From contig JAFXSG010000047.1 of the NCBI GenBank assembly GCA_017525875.1, positions 1-61,842 on the forward strand: DNA of 61,842 nucleotides, given 5' to 3'. The DNA comes from Clostridia bacterium (lineage in GTDB: Bacteria > Bacillota > Clostridia > Christensenellales > CAG-138). Under the pieces are notes generated by a model. It had not been told where the DNA came from, made no database searches, and saw only the letters and a list, made by a program, of their open reading frames with translations. Made by a program: the position numbers and the translations under genes. Every line of letters starts with the position of its first letter. Position 1 is the stretch's first letter. Positions 40,159-50,193 of this stretch are shown here, piece by piece.

Positions 40159-40683
40159 ATGCTTAACGAACAGGAACTCAAAGACACCATCCGCAGTATC
40201 CCGGATTATCCCATCGAGGGCGTCCTTTTCCGCGATATCACGACCCTTGTCAAGAACCCCGAGGCATATCACGACCTCATCACCACGATCGCGGATCAGC
40301 TCCGCGAGCTGAACGTGGACATCGTCATCGGCCCCGAGGCGAGGGGTTTCGTCATCGGCTCCGCCGTTGCGTACGCGCTCGGCGCCGGTTTCGTGCTCGC
40401 CCGCAAGCCCGGCAAGCTCCCCTGCGAGGTCTACAGCATCAACTACGGCCTTGAGTACGGCAGCGACCGTCTCGAGATCCACAAGGACGCCGTCCAGCCA
40501 GGTCAGCGCGTCGCCATCGTCGACGACCTGCTTGCGACCGGCGGCACCGCGCGCGCGGCGGTCGATCTCGTGCGTGAGGTCGGCGGCGAAGTCGTCGCGG
40601 CGGCGTTCGCGATCGAGCTTTCCGATCTCGGCGGCAGGGCAAAGCTGGGCGACTGCCCCGTCATCGCCGCCATGACCTATTGA
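40159..40683 (+). CDS. apt: Adenine phosphoribosyltransferase
   Basis: Apt (174 residues) salvages adenine with PRPP to AMP in the cytosol. IPDYPIEGVLFRDITTL near residue 14, GPEARGFVIGSAVAYALGA and the PRPP loop VAIVDDLLATGGTARA are all canonical. It lies between recJ and relA, the standard clostridial order; the ATG follows CGGAGG. Confidence 0.97.
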   Translation: MLNEQELKDTIRSIPDYPIEGVLFRDITTLVKNPEAYHDLITTIADQLRELNVDIVIGPEARGFVIGSAVAYALGAGFVLARKPGKLPCEVYSINYGLEYGSDRLEIHKDAVQPGQRVAIVDDLLATGGTARAAVDLVREVGGEVVAAAFAIELSDLGGRAKLGDCPVIAAMTY

Positions 40684-40737
40684 TCCGACCGTTCCTTTTT
40701 CCCGCCGTTATACCGGCATGACCCGAATAATCGCTCC

Positions 40738-42909
40738 ATGGACAGATTGCTTACAGCCTGCGAAAAGAAGTTTTCGCCGGAGAAAATTGAATTACTGAAA
40801 AAGGCGATCGATTTCGCAAGAACGATCCACGCGGGACAGAAGCGTGAATCGCTGGAGCCGTATTACGTTCACCCGGAGGCCGTTGCGCTGATCCTCCTTG
40901 AAATGGAGATGGACGCTGACACGGTCATCGCGGGCCTTCTTCACGACACCGTTGAGGACGGCATGGACGTCAGCATCGAGCAGATCACCCAGATGTTCGG
41001 CAAGGACATCGCCCGCATGGTGGACGGTGTTACGAAGCTGACCAACACCAACCTCACACAGATGCTCTCCCGCGAGGACAGGCAGGCGGAGAACCTGCGC
41101 AAGATGTTCCTTGCGATCGCCAACGACGTGCGCGTGGTCATCATCAAGCTTGCGGACAGGCTCCACAACATGCGCACGCTGGGCTACTGCAGCCGCGAAA
41201 AGCAGATCAGGAAAGCCCGCGAAACGATGGACGTTTACGCCCCGCTCGCGGACCGCTTCGGCATGGGTGCCGTCAAGGCGGAGCTTGAAGACCTGAGCTT
41301 CAGCTACCTGATGCCCGAGGAATGCAGAAAGCTGCAGTCGCTGATCGAGCCCAAGCAGGAGGAGCGCATGAGCCTGCTCAAGACCGCCGCGCGCAGGATC
41401 GAGCTGGCCCTCAAGGAAGCGAATATCCACGCGGAGATCAACGGCAGGCCGAAGCACCTGTATTCGATCTACCGCAAGCTGAATATCAAAAAAGTGAGCC
41501 TTAACGAGATCTACGACCTCGTCGCGCTGCGCGTGATCGTGGACACCGTTCAGGACTGTTACGGCGTTCTCGGTATCATCCACTCCATGTGGCGCCCGTT
41601 CCCCGGGCGGTTCAAGGACTATATCTCCATGCCGAAAACGAACATGTACCGTTCGCTGCACACTACGCTGTTCAGCGACCTCGGCATGCCCTTCGAGGTG
41701 CAGATCCGCACCTTTGAGATGCACCGAACTGCGGAGTTCGGCATCGCGGCGCACTGGATGTATAAAGAAGGCCGCAGCCAGCAGGACGATCTCGACAAAA
41801 AGCTCGAGTGGCTCCACCAGCTTGTGGACTATGAATCCGACGCAAGCTCCACCAAGGAATACGTGGACAACGTGCGCCACGATTTCTTCACGGACTACGT
41901 TTTCGTCCTCACCCCGAACGGCGAGATCTTCGACCTGCCCACCGGCTCCACGCCCGTGGACTTCGCGTACCGCGTCCACTCCAACGTGGGCGATCACACG
42001 CAGCACGCGAAGGTCAACGGCGTTCCCGCAAAGCTCGACTATAAGCTCCGCACGCACGACGTGGTGGAGATCATCACGAGCCCCCAGGCCACGCCGAAGC
42101 GCGACTGGCTCAATTTCGTCAAGACCTCCCAGGCGAAGAACCGCATCAAGCAGTACCTCAAAAAGGCCAACAGGGAGGAAAACATCGCCCGCGGCCGCGA
42201 TATGCTCTCCGAGGCCGCAAGGCGGCAGGGGCAGAAGCTCGCCGAGATCACGAAGCCCGAATACGTTCAGCAGGTGCTCACGCGCCTCAACATGAACGAG
42301 ATGGACGACGTCTACGCCGCTATCGGCTACGGCGGGCTCACGACCGGGCAGGTGCTCAACAAGCTCATGGAGGCGCACCGCAAAGCGCGCAAGGAGCAGG
42401 AGCTTGCCGAAAAGCTGAATGAGAGCGAGCAGGTCCAGACCAAGAGCTTCGACGCGGACGGACGCGCCGTCATCGTCAAGGGCGAGGCCAACATGGTCGT
42501 TCGCTTTGCGCAGTGCTGTTCGCCCCTCCCCGGGGACAAGATCTTCGGCTACATCACGAGGGGACGCGGCGTTTCGATCCACAGTGAGAACTGTCCGAAC
42601 GCGCCTGCGCTGCTTGCGGACGCGGAGCGTATCATCGGCGTGAGCTGGGCGGATGAAGAGAGCGCCAAATTCCCGGTCACGATCCACATCCTCGCCAAGG
42701 AGCGCCCCGGTCTTCTTATGGACATCTCCTCCGTGCTGTCGAACCTGCATATCAACCTGCGCCGCATCAACGCCAAGATGACCGACGACGGCTCCGGCGT
42801 TGACGTTTCGATGAGCTTCGACGTTACGAACGCCGCGCATCTCGATACGATCACAAAGAGCATCATGAGGATCGGCGGCGTGACCGAAGTTTCGAGGGTC
42901 ACGTCATGA
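40738..42909 (+). CDS. relA: Bifunctional (p)ppGpp synthetase/hydrolase
   Basis: This 723-residue Rel enzyme makes and degrades the alarmone (p)ppGpp. The hydrolase HD domain (about 25-180) includes [19 protein letters not shown] and [12 protein letters not shown]. The synthetase domain (about 225-340) includes [22 protein letters not shown] ([19 protein letters not shown]), zinc-finger and C-terminal ACT ([24 protein letters not shown]) domains follow. Both active sites look intact, as expected for the only long Rel of a Firmicute. No strong ribosome binding site precedes the ATG. Confidence 0.96.
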   Translation: MDRLLTACEKKFSPEKIELLKKAIDFARTIHAGQKRESLEPYYVHPEAVALILLEMEMDADTVIAGLLHDTVEDGMDVSIEQITQMFGKDIARMVDGVTKLTNTNLTQMLSREDRQAENLRKMFLAIANDVRVVIIKLADRLHNMRTLGYCSREKQIRKARETMDVYAPLADRFGMGAVKAELEDLSFSYLMPEECRKLQSLIEPKQEERMSLLKTAARRIELALKEANIHAEINGRPKHLYSIYRKLNIKKVSLNEIYDLVALRVIVDTVQDCYGVLGIIHSMWRPFPGRFKDYISMPKTNMYRSLHTTLFSDLGMPFEVQIRTFEMHRTAEFGIAAHWMYKEGRSQQDDLDKKLEWLHQLVDYESDASSTKEYVDNVRHDFFTDYVFVLTPNGEIFDLPTGSTPVDFAYRVHSNVGDHTQHAKVNGVPAKLDYKLRTHDVVEIITSPQATPKRDWLNFVKTSQAKNRIKQYLKKANREENIARGRDMLSEAARRQGQKLAEITKPEYVQQVLTRLNMNEMDDVYAAIGYGGLTTGQVLNKLMEAHRKARKEQELAEKLNESEQVQTKSFDADGRAVIVKGEANMVVRFAQCCSPLPGDKIFGYITRGRGVSIHSENCPNAPALLADAERIIGVSWADEESAKFPVTIHILAKERPGLLMDISSVLSNLHINLRRINAKMTDDGSGVDVSMSFDVTNAAHLDTITKSIMRIGGVTEVSRVTS

Positions 42910-43352
42910 AGGCGGTCGTTCAGCGCGTTTTGGGCGCAAAAGTCGAAGTCGGCGGCGTGACCGTCGGCAGTATAGGCCCAGGCCTTCTCGTACTGCTCGG
43001 CATCGAGCCTGATGACGGGGAACAGGATATCGCGTACATGGTCAAAAAATGCACGCAGCTCCGTATTTTTGAGGACGAGCAGGGCAAGATGAACCTCTCC
43101 GCGCTCGAGCTCGGGTACGGGGTCCTGCTCGTTTCCCAGTTCACGCTGCTCGGCGACGCAAGAAAGGGCAACAGGCCTTCCTTCACCGGAGCCGCCGTTC
43201 CCGCGATCGCCGGACCTCTCTTTGATAAAGCGGCGGCAGAGTTCCGCAAGCTCATCCACACCGAGACCGGCGTTTTCGGAGCCGATATGAAGGTCTCCCT
43301 CGTGAACGACGGGCCGGTGACCATCCTTCTTGACAGCAAAAAGAATTACTGA
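42906..43352 (+). CDS. dtd: D-aminoacyl-tRNA deacylase
   Basis: Dtd (148 residues) hydrolyses D-aminoacyl-tRNAs and glycyl-tRNA(Ala) mischarging products. [37 protein letters not shown] (the catalytic SQFTL region) and the C-terminal [11 protein letters not shown] (the Gly-Pro motif that excludes L-amino acids) are canonical. The start overlaps the relA stop by 4 bases. Confidence 0.97.
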   Translation: MKAVVQRVLGAKVEVGGVTVGSIGPGLLVLLGIEPDDGEQDIAYMVKKCTQLRIFEDEQGKMNLSALELGYGVLLVSQFTLLGDARKGNRPSFTGAAVPAIAGPLFDKAAAEFRKLIHTETGVFGADMKVSLVNDGPVTILLDSKKNY

Positions 43353-43365
43353 CGAGCGAGACAAA

Positions 43366-44016
43366 ATGAACATTATCTGCACGCCGACCGGACCGCTCGG
43401 CACGAACACATACATCATCTATAACGAGGAAGGCACCGAAGTCTCCCCCGCTCCCTGCGCGGTCGTCGACCCGGCGAGCTCAAAAAAAGTGCTCGACCTG
43501 CTTTTAAAGCATCACCTTCACTGCAGCGATATTCTGCTCACGCATGGGCATTTCGACCATATCATGGGCGTTGCGGAGCTAAAAGAAAAGCACTCCGCCA
43601 AAGTGCTCATCCACGAGCTCGACGCGAACGCCCTGACCGGCGGCGCGGGCAGTCTGGCGTACATGGGCGGGATCCTCGTGAAAAAATGCTCCGTGGACGT
43701 GCTGCTCCGCGATGAAGACGTCATCACCGCTGCGGGCTTCCCCTTCCGCGTCATCCATACCCCCGGGCACACCCCGGGCGGGGTCTGTTTCGTTTCGGAG
43801 GAGGAGAGGGTCATCTTTTCGGGCGACACGCTCTTCCGCCTCAGCGTCGGGCGCACCGATCTGCCCGGCGGTGATTCGGAGCAGCTCTTTGAATCAATTG
43901 CCTACCGCCTCTTCACACTGCACGGCGATTTCCGCGTCCTGCCCGGGCATGAAGATGAGACCACGCTCGATTTCGAACGCGAACACAATCCGTACGTCCG
44001 CGGGGGCATGTTTTGA
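43366..44016 (+). CDS. Metallo-beta-lactamase-fold hydrolase (glyoxalase II-like)
   Basis: The 216-residue protein has the MBL metal motif LLTHGHFDHIMGVAEL (about 52-67), VIHTPGHTPGGVCF (about 127-140), the bridging Asp in IFSGDTLF and the late His in VLPGHEDETTL. It is similar to the small hydrolases next to dtd and hemZ in Clostridia, which may act on thioesters such as S-lactoylglutathione-like compounds; the substrate is unknown. ATG 43366 is preferred because the longer frame would run into dtd. Confidence 0.9.
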   Translation: MNIICTPTGPLGTNTYIIYNEEGTEVSPAPCAVVDPASSKKVLDLLLKHHLHCSDILLTHGHFDHIMGVAELKEKHSAKVLIHELDANALTGGAGSLAYMGGILVKKCSVDVLLRDEDVITAAGFPFRVIHTPGHTPGGVCFVSEEERVIFSGDTLFRLSVGRTDLPGGDSEQLFESIAYRLFTLHGDFRVLPGHEDETTLDFEREHNPYVRGGMF

Positions 44017-44063
44017 TCCCCCGCTTTCATATTCAGATCTAACGCGCGGCACAGGAGGAACCT

Positions 44064-45620
44064 ATGCGACTTTATACAAACCGAGAAGATTTTTACAACG
44101 ACCTGTGCGAGGTCATCCGCCTGTTTGTGTCGATGTCCTACATCGAGCTCTGCGGCAACCCCGGCGCGTTTGCGGACGAAACGCGGCTTGACAACTATCA
44201 GAAGTCGGACGCGCTGCGCGTGATGGTCTGGCGCAACGGCGCCGTCTACACTGCCTCCGCCGACTTCGTCCACAACAGCCAGGTCCATTCCTACACTTAC
44301 CGCAATTCCTTCTCCGACATTCAGCTTTATACCGAATCCGAAAACGAGGACACCGCGTACCTGCCGAACGACGGGGACGACGATTATCTGCGCGAAAAGC
44401 GCTATCAGAAGCGCGTTGCGAAGATCGCCGCGTTCCGCGCTATGCGCATGGCGTACCCGGTAACGCCCCTGCCCTGGGGCTCGCTCACCGGCATCCGCCC
44501 GACGCGCCTGCTCAGAGACCTTCAGGACAGCTACGGCGAAGTGACCGCAGCGAACATGATGGTCAACGAATTCGACGTGACCGACGAAAAGCTCGCCCTC
44601 GCCAGCCGCATCGTCTCCGTGCAGCGCCCGGTTCTGGCCTCCGCTAAGCCCAATGAAGCCGACGTCTACATCGGCATCCCCTACTGCCGCTCGCGCTGCC
44701 TCTACTGCTCGTTTGCGAGCGAGATCCGCACACGCCACACCGATATGGCGCCGTACCTTGACGCGCTCAAAAAGGATATCGCGCTCGGCGCCCGGCTCGT
44801 GCGCGACGCGGGGCTGACGGTCCGCGCATGCTACGTTGGCGGCGGTACGCCCACGGTGCTGACAGAAACGGAACTTCTTGACGTGCTCGGCTATGCCAAA
44901 GAGCAGTACGCCTTTGCTCCCGGGATCGAGTTCACGGTCGAGGCCGGAAGGCCGGACACCATCACCGAGGAAAAGCTGCTCGTTTTGAAAGAGCTCGGCG
45001 TGGACCGCATCTCGATCAACCCGCAGACGATGAACGACGCAACGCTCGCCGCCGTCGGCCGCTATCACACGGCGGACAATATCCGCGACGCGTTCCGTCT
45101 TGCGAGGCAGCTCGGCTTCGACAATATCAATATGGATCTGATCGCGGGGCTCCCCGGCGAGACCGCGGCGGATATGGAGCGCACCGTCGCCGCCATCGAG
45201 GAGCTCGGGCCGGACAGCCTGACGGTGCACACGCTCGCGATCAAGCGTTCCTCCCGCCTGCACGAAAAGCTGGGCAATTACGAGCTGCCGCCCGTGCCTG
45301 AGGTGGAAAAGATGATCGCGGCAGGCAGCGCGTCGGCCGAGCGCATGGGCATGGCTCCCTACTATATGTACCGCCAGAAATACATGAGCGGCAATATGGA
45401 GAACGTGGGCTACGCAAAGCCGGGCAAGCTCTGCCTCTATAATATCGACATGATGGAGGACAGCCTGAGCATCATCGCGAACGGCGCCGGTGCTATGACC
45501 AAGCGCGTGTTCTCGGACGGGCGCCGCATCGACCGCGTCCCGAACCCGAAGGACATCAAGACCTATATCGAAAAGCTCGCGAAGACCGACGAGGAAAAGC
45601 GCAGGCTTTTCGGTCTGTAA
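44064..45620 (+). CDS. hemZ: HemZ, coproporphyrinogen III oxidase-like radical SAM protein
   Basis: This 518-residue protein has an N-terminal HemZ-specific region (about 1-165, with WGSLTGIRPTRLLRD) and a radical SAM domain with YIGIPYCRSRCLYCSFAS carrying the CxxxCxxC cluster site (Cys near 207, 211 and 214). YVGGGTPTVLTETELL and VDRISINPQTMND follow. Homologues are annotated as oxygen-independent coproporphyrinogen dehydrogenases, but the true substrate in organisms without heme synthesis is unclear. Its place after dtd and the MBL gene is conserved. Confidence 0.92.
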   Translation: MRLYTNREDFYNDLCEVIRLFVSMSYIELCGNPGAFADETRLDNYQKSDALRVMVWRNGAVYTASADFVHNSQVHSYTYRNSFSDIQLYTESENEDTAYLPNDGDDDYLREKRYQKRVAKIAAFRAMRMAYPVTPLPWGSLTGIRPTRLLRDLQDSYGEVTAANMMVNEFDVTDEKLALASRIVSVQRPVLASAKPNEADVYIGIPYCRSRCLYCSFASEIRTRHTDMAPYLDALKKDIALGARLVRDAGLTVRACYVGGGTPTVLTETELLDVLGYAKEQYAFAPGIEFTVEAGRPDTITEEKLLVLKELGVDRISINPQTMNDATLAAVGRYHTADNIRDAFRLARQLGFDNINMDLIAGLPGETAADMERTVAAIEELGPDSLTVHTLAIKRSSRLHEKLGNYELPPVPEVEKMIAAGSASAERMGMAPYYMYRQKYMSGNMENVGYAKPGKLCLYNIDMMEDSLSIIANGAGAMTKRVFSDGRRIDRVPNPKDIKTYIEKLAKTDEEKRRLFGL

Positions 45621-45652
45621 TACCCCCCAGAATACAAAAACGGAGGAAAACC

Positions 45653-47497
45653 ATGTACTGCACAAGAAACATCACTAACGATCTTGTATGGATCGGTGCG
45701 AACGACCGCCGGCTCGCCCTGTTCGAGGGCGTTTACAGCGTCCCCTCGGGCGTGAGCTACAACTCCTATCTCCTCAAGGACGACGTGACCGTGCTTTTTG
45801 ACACGGTGGACGCGGCCGTCGCCGGTATCTTCTTTGAGAACCTCGAGCACGAGCTTGCGGGCAGGCCACTCAACTACGTCGTGGTCCACCACATGGAGCC
45901 CGACCATTCCGCCACCCTTGGCGAGCTGCTCCGCCGCCACCCGGAGACCGTCGTCATCTGCTCCAAGATGGCGGGCGATATGCTCCGCGGCTTCTTCGGT
46001 GAGATCGAAAACAAGCTCTGGATAATCAAGGAGGGCGATAAACTCTCGACCGGCAGGCACGACTTCACCTTCCTCGCCGCGCAGATGGTGCACTGGCCGG
46101 AGGTCATGGTAAGTTATGACGCGACGGACAAGCTGCTGTTCTCCGCCGACGCGTTCGGCACCTTCGGTGCGTTGGACGGCGCGATCTTCGCGGACGAAGT
46201 GGATTTCGGCCGCGACTATATGGACGAGGCGAGACGGTACTACACCAACATCGTCGGCAAATACGGCCCGCAGGTGCAGGCGCTGCTCAAAAAGGCTGCC
46301 AAGGTGCAGATCAACACGGTATGCCCGCTGCACGGCTTTGTATGGCGCAGCAAATTCAACGAATTCCTCGACAAATACATGCTCTGGAGCACCTACACTC
46401 CGGAGGAGAAAAGCGTTATGCTCGCCTATGCCTCTGTCTACGGCAACACGGCGAACACGGCGGACATCCTTTCAAGCGAGCTCCGCAAGCTCGGCGTCCG
46501 CGTGAAGGTATTCGACGTTTCCGTCACTCCCGCCGACAGGATCATCGCGGAGAGCTTCCGCGCGAGCCACCTCGTTTTTGCATCCACCACCTACAACGCC
46601 GGCGTCTTCGTCCGCATGGACGAGCTGCTGCGCGACATCGCGGAGCACCAGCTCAGGAACCGCACCGTGGCGTTCATCCAGAACGGCTCCTGGGCGCCGA
46701 CCAGCGGCAAGCTCATGCGCGGCATCCTCGAACCGCTCAAGGGCATGACCTTCCTTGAAAACACCGTGGACATCCGCTCCTCGCTGCGCGAAGACCAGCT
46801 TGAGGACGTGAAAGCGCTCGCAAAGGCCATCGCGGACTCCATGCGGGAGGACGAGCCCGCTCCCGCCGCGCCTGCGAGCGGCATCGAGAACGCGGCGATG
46901 TTCAAGCTCTCCTACGGCCTTTTCGTGCTGACCGCGCGCGACGGCAGCAAGGACAACGGCTGCATCATCAACACCGCCGTTCAGCTCACGGACGACCCGA
47001 AGCGCCTCACGATCGCCGTCAACAAGGCGAACTACACCGAGGAAATGATCAAAAAGACCGGCATGTTCAACCTTTCCGTGCTGACGGAGGACGTGCCGTT
47101 CCGCGTGTTCGAGCATTTCGGCTTCCAGAGCGGCAGGAACGTGAACAAATTCGAGAAATGCGACGCCGTGCGCCGCAGCGCGAACGGGATCTACTACATC
47201 CCGAAGTATACGAACGCCTTCATCTCCTGCAAGGTCGTGGCAAGCGAGGACTACGGCACTCACACGCTGTTCGTTGCCGAAGTGACCGAGGCGAAGGTGC
47301 TGAATGCCGAGGCGAAGAGCGTTACGTACGCCTATTACTTCGAGCATATCAAGCCGAAGCCCGCCCCGGCGGAAGGTCCGAGGAAGGGCTGGGTCTGCCG
47401 TATCTGCGGCTACATCTACGAAGGTGAGGAGCTGCCGGAGGGCTTTATCTGCCCGCTCTGCAAGCACGGCGCGGAGGACTTCGAAAAGCTCAAATGA
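45653..47497 (+). CDS. Multidomain flavodiiron protein with flavin reductase and rubredoxin domains
   Basis: The 614-residue fusion comprises an MBL-like diiron domain (about 1-250; ligands in VVHHMEPDHSATL, AAQMVHWPE, SADAFGTFG and PLHG), a flavodoxin domain (about 255-395, YASVYGNTANTADIL), a flavin reductase domain (about 410-560, LFVLTARDGSKDNGCIINTA) and a C-terminal rubredoxin (about 575-614, CRICGYIYEGEELPEGFICPLC). Flavodiiron proteins reduce O2 to water or NO to N2O, protecting anaerobes. Having the electron-donor modules in one chain suggests direct use of NAD(P)H. ATG follows CGGAGG. Confidence 0.94.
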   Translation: MYCTRNITNDLVWIGANDRRLALFEGVYSVPSGVSYNSYLLKDDVTVLFDTVDAAVAGIFFENLEHELAGRPLNYVVVHHMEPDHSATLGELLRRHPETVVICSKMAGDMLRGFFGEIENKLWIIKEGDKLSTGRHDFTFLAAQMVHWPEVMVSYDATDKLLFSADAFGTFGALDGAIFADEVDFGRDYMDEARRYYTNIVGKYGPQVQALLKKAAKVQINTVCPLHGFVWRSKFNEFLDKYMLWSTYTPEEKSVMLAYASVYGNTANTADILSSELRKLGVRVKVFDVSVTPADRIIAESFRASHLVFASTTYNAGVFVRMDELLRDIAEHQLRNRTVAFIQNGSWAPTSGKLMRGILEPLKGMTFLENTVDIRSSLREDQLEDVKALAKAIADSMREDEPAPAAPASGIENAAMFKLSYGLFVLTARDGSKDNGCIINTAVQLTDDPKRLTIAVNKANYTEEMIKKTGMFNLSVLTEDVPFRVFEHFGFQSGRNVNKFEKCDAVRRSANGIYYIPKYTNAFISCKVVASEDYGTHTLFVAEVTEAKVLNAEAKSVTYAYYFEHIKPKPAPAEGPRKGWVCRICGYIYEGEELPEGFICPLCKHGAEDFEKLK

Positions 47498-47510
47498 CGT
47501 AAAGCAAGCA

Positions 47511-47541
47511 AAGCGGCGGGGGGCGATCCCCGCCGCTTTTT
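47511..47541 (+). terminator. Terminator of the flavodiiron gene
   Basis: AAGCGGCGGGG-GGCGAT-CCCCGCCGCTT is followed by TTT. Confidence 0.85.
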
Positions 47542-47554
47542 ATGCCGGTGCACG

Positions 47555-47588
47555 AAAAGCGGCGCTGCAGGAGCAGCGCCGCTTTTTT
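47555..47588. terminator. Second terminator between convergent genes
   Basis: AAAAGCGGCGCTGC-AGGA-GCAGCGCCGCTTTTTT is a perfect stem, usable in both directions. Confidence 0.85.
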
Positions 47589-47617
47589 CCGGTATCAAGC
47601 CGGTACGTTCACGTTGT

Positions 47618-49969
47618 TCAGACGCCCACAGGGAGCGGGAACTCCTCTATGAGGCCCATCGCGTAGCGCAGGATCAGCGTCGCGTCAACGAGGTCGTATT
47701 CGCCGTCGAAGTTGACGTCAAGCTGATCGAGCTGCTGTTCGGTCAGCTCGACAAGGCCCATCGCGTAGCGCATCGCGAGCAGCGCGTCCGAAACGGTGAC
47801 TTCGCCGTCAAGGTCGACGTCGCCGAGAAGCATCGGAGTGCCAAGGCACTCGACCGGCAGGATGTTGACGTAGCAGATCCAGTTATCAGCTTCGTCAACG
47901 TAGCTCCACTGCTCGTCGACGAGCTCGGTCCCGCCGTTCACGTAGAACACGCAGTCCTCAGCGAAGTAGTAGCCTTCCTCCGCCCAGATCTGGCAGCCCT
48001 CGGAATAGTAATGGCCGGGGATGAACACGTGCTCTTCGCTCCACATCTGCTGCTGATCGGTCTCATCGCGCCAGCCGCCGTAGACGATGAAGTACGGCGC
48101 GTCGTCGGGAGTGGTGAGGAACATGTGGTCGATGCCCGCAACGCCCGCAATGGGGGTGCCGAAGCCGTCGACCCAGACTTCGTGGATCGCGATATCTCCG
48201 GGTTCAGTGGGCTCGGTCACGGTGAAGTTGATCGTGTAGATCCAGACCAGATTGCTCGACGCCACGTAGCCGGAGTTGACGACGTAGCCGGTCTCGCCGT
48301 TGATGGTGATGACCACGTCTTCCGCAACGGTCCAGCCTGAATCGGGATTGATGGAGATATACATATAGTACAGCTTTTCTTCATCGTCGAAGACGCCGTT
48401 CTCGGGAAGGATATCGCCGTCTTCGTAATCGTCCTCATAGTACCAGTTCCAGTCACAGTAGCCAACGGAATACGGTGCGTCCTCGGGAACGGTGACGACG
48501 TAGTCGGGGTTCGCGTTCCATTCGGGAACGGTGAAGCCGTCGATCACTATCTCGTGGATGATGTGCTCTTCAATGGGAGTGCCGGCAGCAAGCAGCTCGA
48601 CGTTGTCGACCGCGAAATAGTCGCCGGTCGGGTTCGCGCTGCCGTCCTTCTTGTAGGTCCAGGTGAACACGTGCTCGCCCGCGGTGAGAGCGGAGGTGGT
48701 GTAATCGAGCCAGTCATTCTGGTGTGCGCCGTAGTCGAACTGGATCTCGCCGTCAACGTAGAAGCGGCACTTATCCCAGTCGTAGCTATCGCTCGAGCCC
48801 TCGCCCCATGCCTTATATTCGAATGTCAGCATCTGGCCTTCCTCGACAGTGACGGTGAGGGTAAGGGTGGAGGTGGAGTTGTGAACGCCCGCGTTGCCGC
48901 TCTTTGCGTAGAACCTGTCTCCCTCCTCAACGGTGACCCAGGGATAATCGCCCTCGGTGTTGAAGTGGAGCAGATCGCTGCCCTCCACGTTCAGCGCAAC
49001 GTCGAGCGCGCTGATGGGCGTTCCGGTATCGGGTTCGCAGATCATTTCGGCGGGGACGATCCATGCTTCCAGGCTGCTTGTGACTCTGGAGAAATCCATA
49101 TCGAGCTCGATCTCATCGGAGCCGTTGTACCCGATCAGGGTCGCGTCGAGAGCGAAGGTGTAATCGCCGATGGGCTCCAGCATGCAGCCGACCAGGTAGG
49201 TCTCGCCTGCAACGAGCACGTCGTCATCGTAAAGTATGCCGTCGGCACCGTGGGCTTCGATCGACGAAATGGCATAGTTTGCGTTTTCGGGAACGGTCAG
49301 CCCGTCGACCCATTCCGCGCAGGTCATACCCTCAACGGGGGTCTTGAAGCCGTCGACCTCGATCATGTCGATCACGTACGGATCCTCGCCGGGTCCGCCG
49401 GTCTCGCTTGCAAGGACCTGGACGTCGTCAACGTACATCCTGAACTGGTCCGTGCAGTTGTAGTGACGGATGGCAAGGCGGGTGGTCGTGCCTGCATACG
49501 CGGAAACGTCCACGGTGATGTTCTCATAACCGCTGCCGACCTCCATATCGTCGGTCGCGGGGACCAAACCGTTGCCGTCGCCGATGTAGATGCGGAAGGT
49601 CTCAGGATAGGTGGCCGAGAAGTTCCTGATCCAGAGCGAAAGCTGAGCTTCGCCTTCGGGAAGCGTGAACTCGGGGCTGATAGCCCAGTTGTCGGGAGTG
49701 AGCGCGGTGCCGTTCAGATAGGAATCGGAACGGATAGCGTGGGAACCGCCGTGAGCGTTGCTGCTCTCTTCGACCCAGGACCAGTTGTTGCCGTCGCCGT
49801 CCGCGTCGGTGAATATCCAGCCGTTCTCTTCTGCGTCGGTCTCAAAATCCCAGGAAGCGACGGTGGTGAGTTCCTTCGTTTCGGCGGGAGCTTCGGTCTT
49901 TGCGAACGCCGCGGGGACGAGCCCGAACAGCAGGCAGAACGCGACCAGAAGACTGAGGATCTTCTTCAT
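47618..49969 (-). CDS. Secreted protein with cleaved-adhesin-type domain and C-terminal dockerin
   Basis: The 783-residue protein has a signal peptide (cleavage near AFA, about residue 23), an N-terminal cleaved-adhesin-like jelly-roll (about 38-190: WDFETDAEENGWIFTDADG, WAISPEFTLPEGEAQLSLWI), and a second similar jelly-roll in the middle (WLDYTTSALTAGEHVFTWTY). Repeats built on VDGFxTPVEG and VPEDAPY follow, and then a type I dockerin (LGDVDLDGEVTVSDALLAM; second loop DVNFDGEYDLVDATLIL). It is probably an adhesin or substrate-binding component attached to a cohesin scaffold. ATG 49969 follows AAAGGAG; upstream in-frame ATGs lack a signal peptide. Confidence 0.85.
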   Translation of the reverse strand: MKKILSLLVAFCLLFGLVPAAFAKTEAPAETKELTTVASWDFETDAEENGWIFTDADGDGNNWSWVEESSNAHGGSHAIRSDSYLNGTALTPDNWAISPEFTLPEGEAQLSLWIRNFSATYPETFRIYIGDGNGLVPATDDMEVGSGYENITVDVSAYAGTTTRLAIRHYNCTDQFRMYVDDVQVLASETGGPGEDPYVIDMIEVDGFKTPVEGMTCAEWVDGLTVPENANYAISSIEAHGADGILYDDDVLVAGETYLVGCMLEPIGDYTFALDATLIGYNGSDEIELDMDFSRVTSSLEAWIVPAEMICEPDTGTPISALDVALNVEGSDLLHFNTEGDYPWVTVEEGDRFYAKSGNAGVHNSTSTLTLTVTVEEGQMLTFEYKAWGEGSSDSYDWDKCRFYVDGEIQFDYGAHQNDWLDYTTSALTAGEHVFTWTYKKDGSANPTGDYFAVDNVELLAAGTPIEEHIIHEIVIDGFTVPEWNANPDYVVTVPEDAPYSVGYCDWNWYYEDDYEDGDILPENGVFDDEEKLYYMYISINPDSGWTVAEDVVITINGETGYVVNSGYVASSNLVWIYTINFTVTEPTEPGDIAIHEVWVDGFGTPIAGVAGIDHMFLTTPDDAPYFIVYGGWRDETDQQQMWSEEHVFIPGHYYSEGCQIWAEEGYYFAEDCVFYVNGGTELVDEQWSYVDEADNWICYVNILPVECLGTPMLLGDVDLDGEVTVSDALLAMRYAMGLVELTEQQLDQLDVNFDGEYDLVDATLILRYAMGLIEEFPLPVGV

Positions 49970-50031
49970 GTTGTTTTCTCCTTTGCCTGTTTTTTTCTGC
50001 ATGACGATATGATTTTCCATGCTTACATTAT

Positions 50032-50060
50032 ATTATACTGCATGCGTTCTGTAATTGCAA
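50032..50060 (-). promoter_or_regulatory. Promoter of the dockerin/adhesin gene
   Basis: On the minus strand TTGCAA (50060-50055) and TATAAT (50037-50032) have a 17-base spacer. Confidence 0.75.
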
Positions 50061-50104
50061 GGCAGGCGCCGCTGAATCAGACAAAACGGAAAACCTGTGC
50101 ACCG

Positions 50105-50133
50105 TTGAAAAACCGCGCGCGGGATGATATAAT
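50105..50133 (+). promoter_or_regulatory. Asparaginase-pepF promoter
   Basis: TTGAAA (50105-50110) and TATAAT (50128-50133) have a 17-base spacer. Confidence 0.8.
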
Positions 50134-50193
50134 CAAAGCTGCAGAATACCGCAGGAAGGAACCTTTGCCCCTAAAAGGCATAGGGCTGAAACA

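Noticed and set aside
40792-42840. Long open frame opposite relA
   Set aside because: Same GC-driven shadow effect; relA is unambiguous on the plus strand.
43330-43365. Earlier start of the MBL-fold gene inside dtd
   Set aside because: The extra residues are not family-like, and ATG 43366 matches the conserved beginning.
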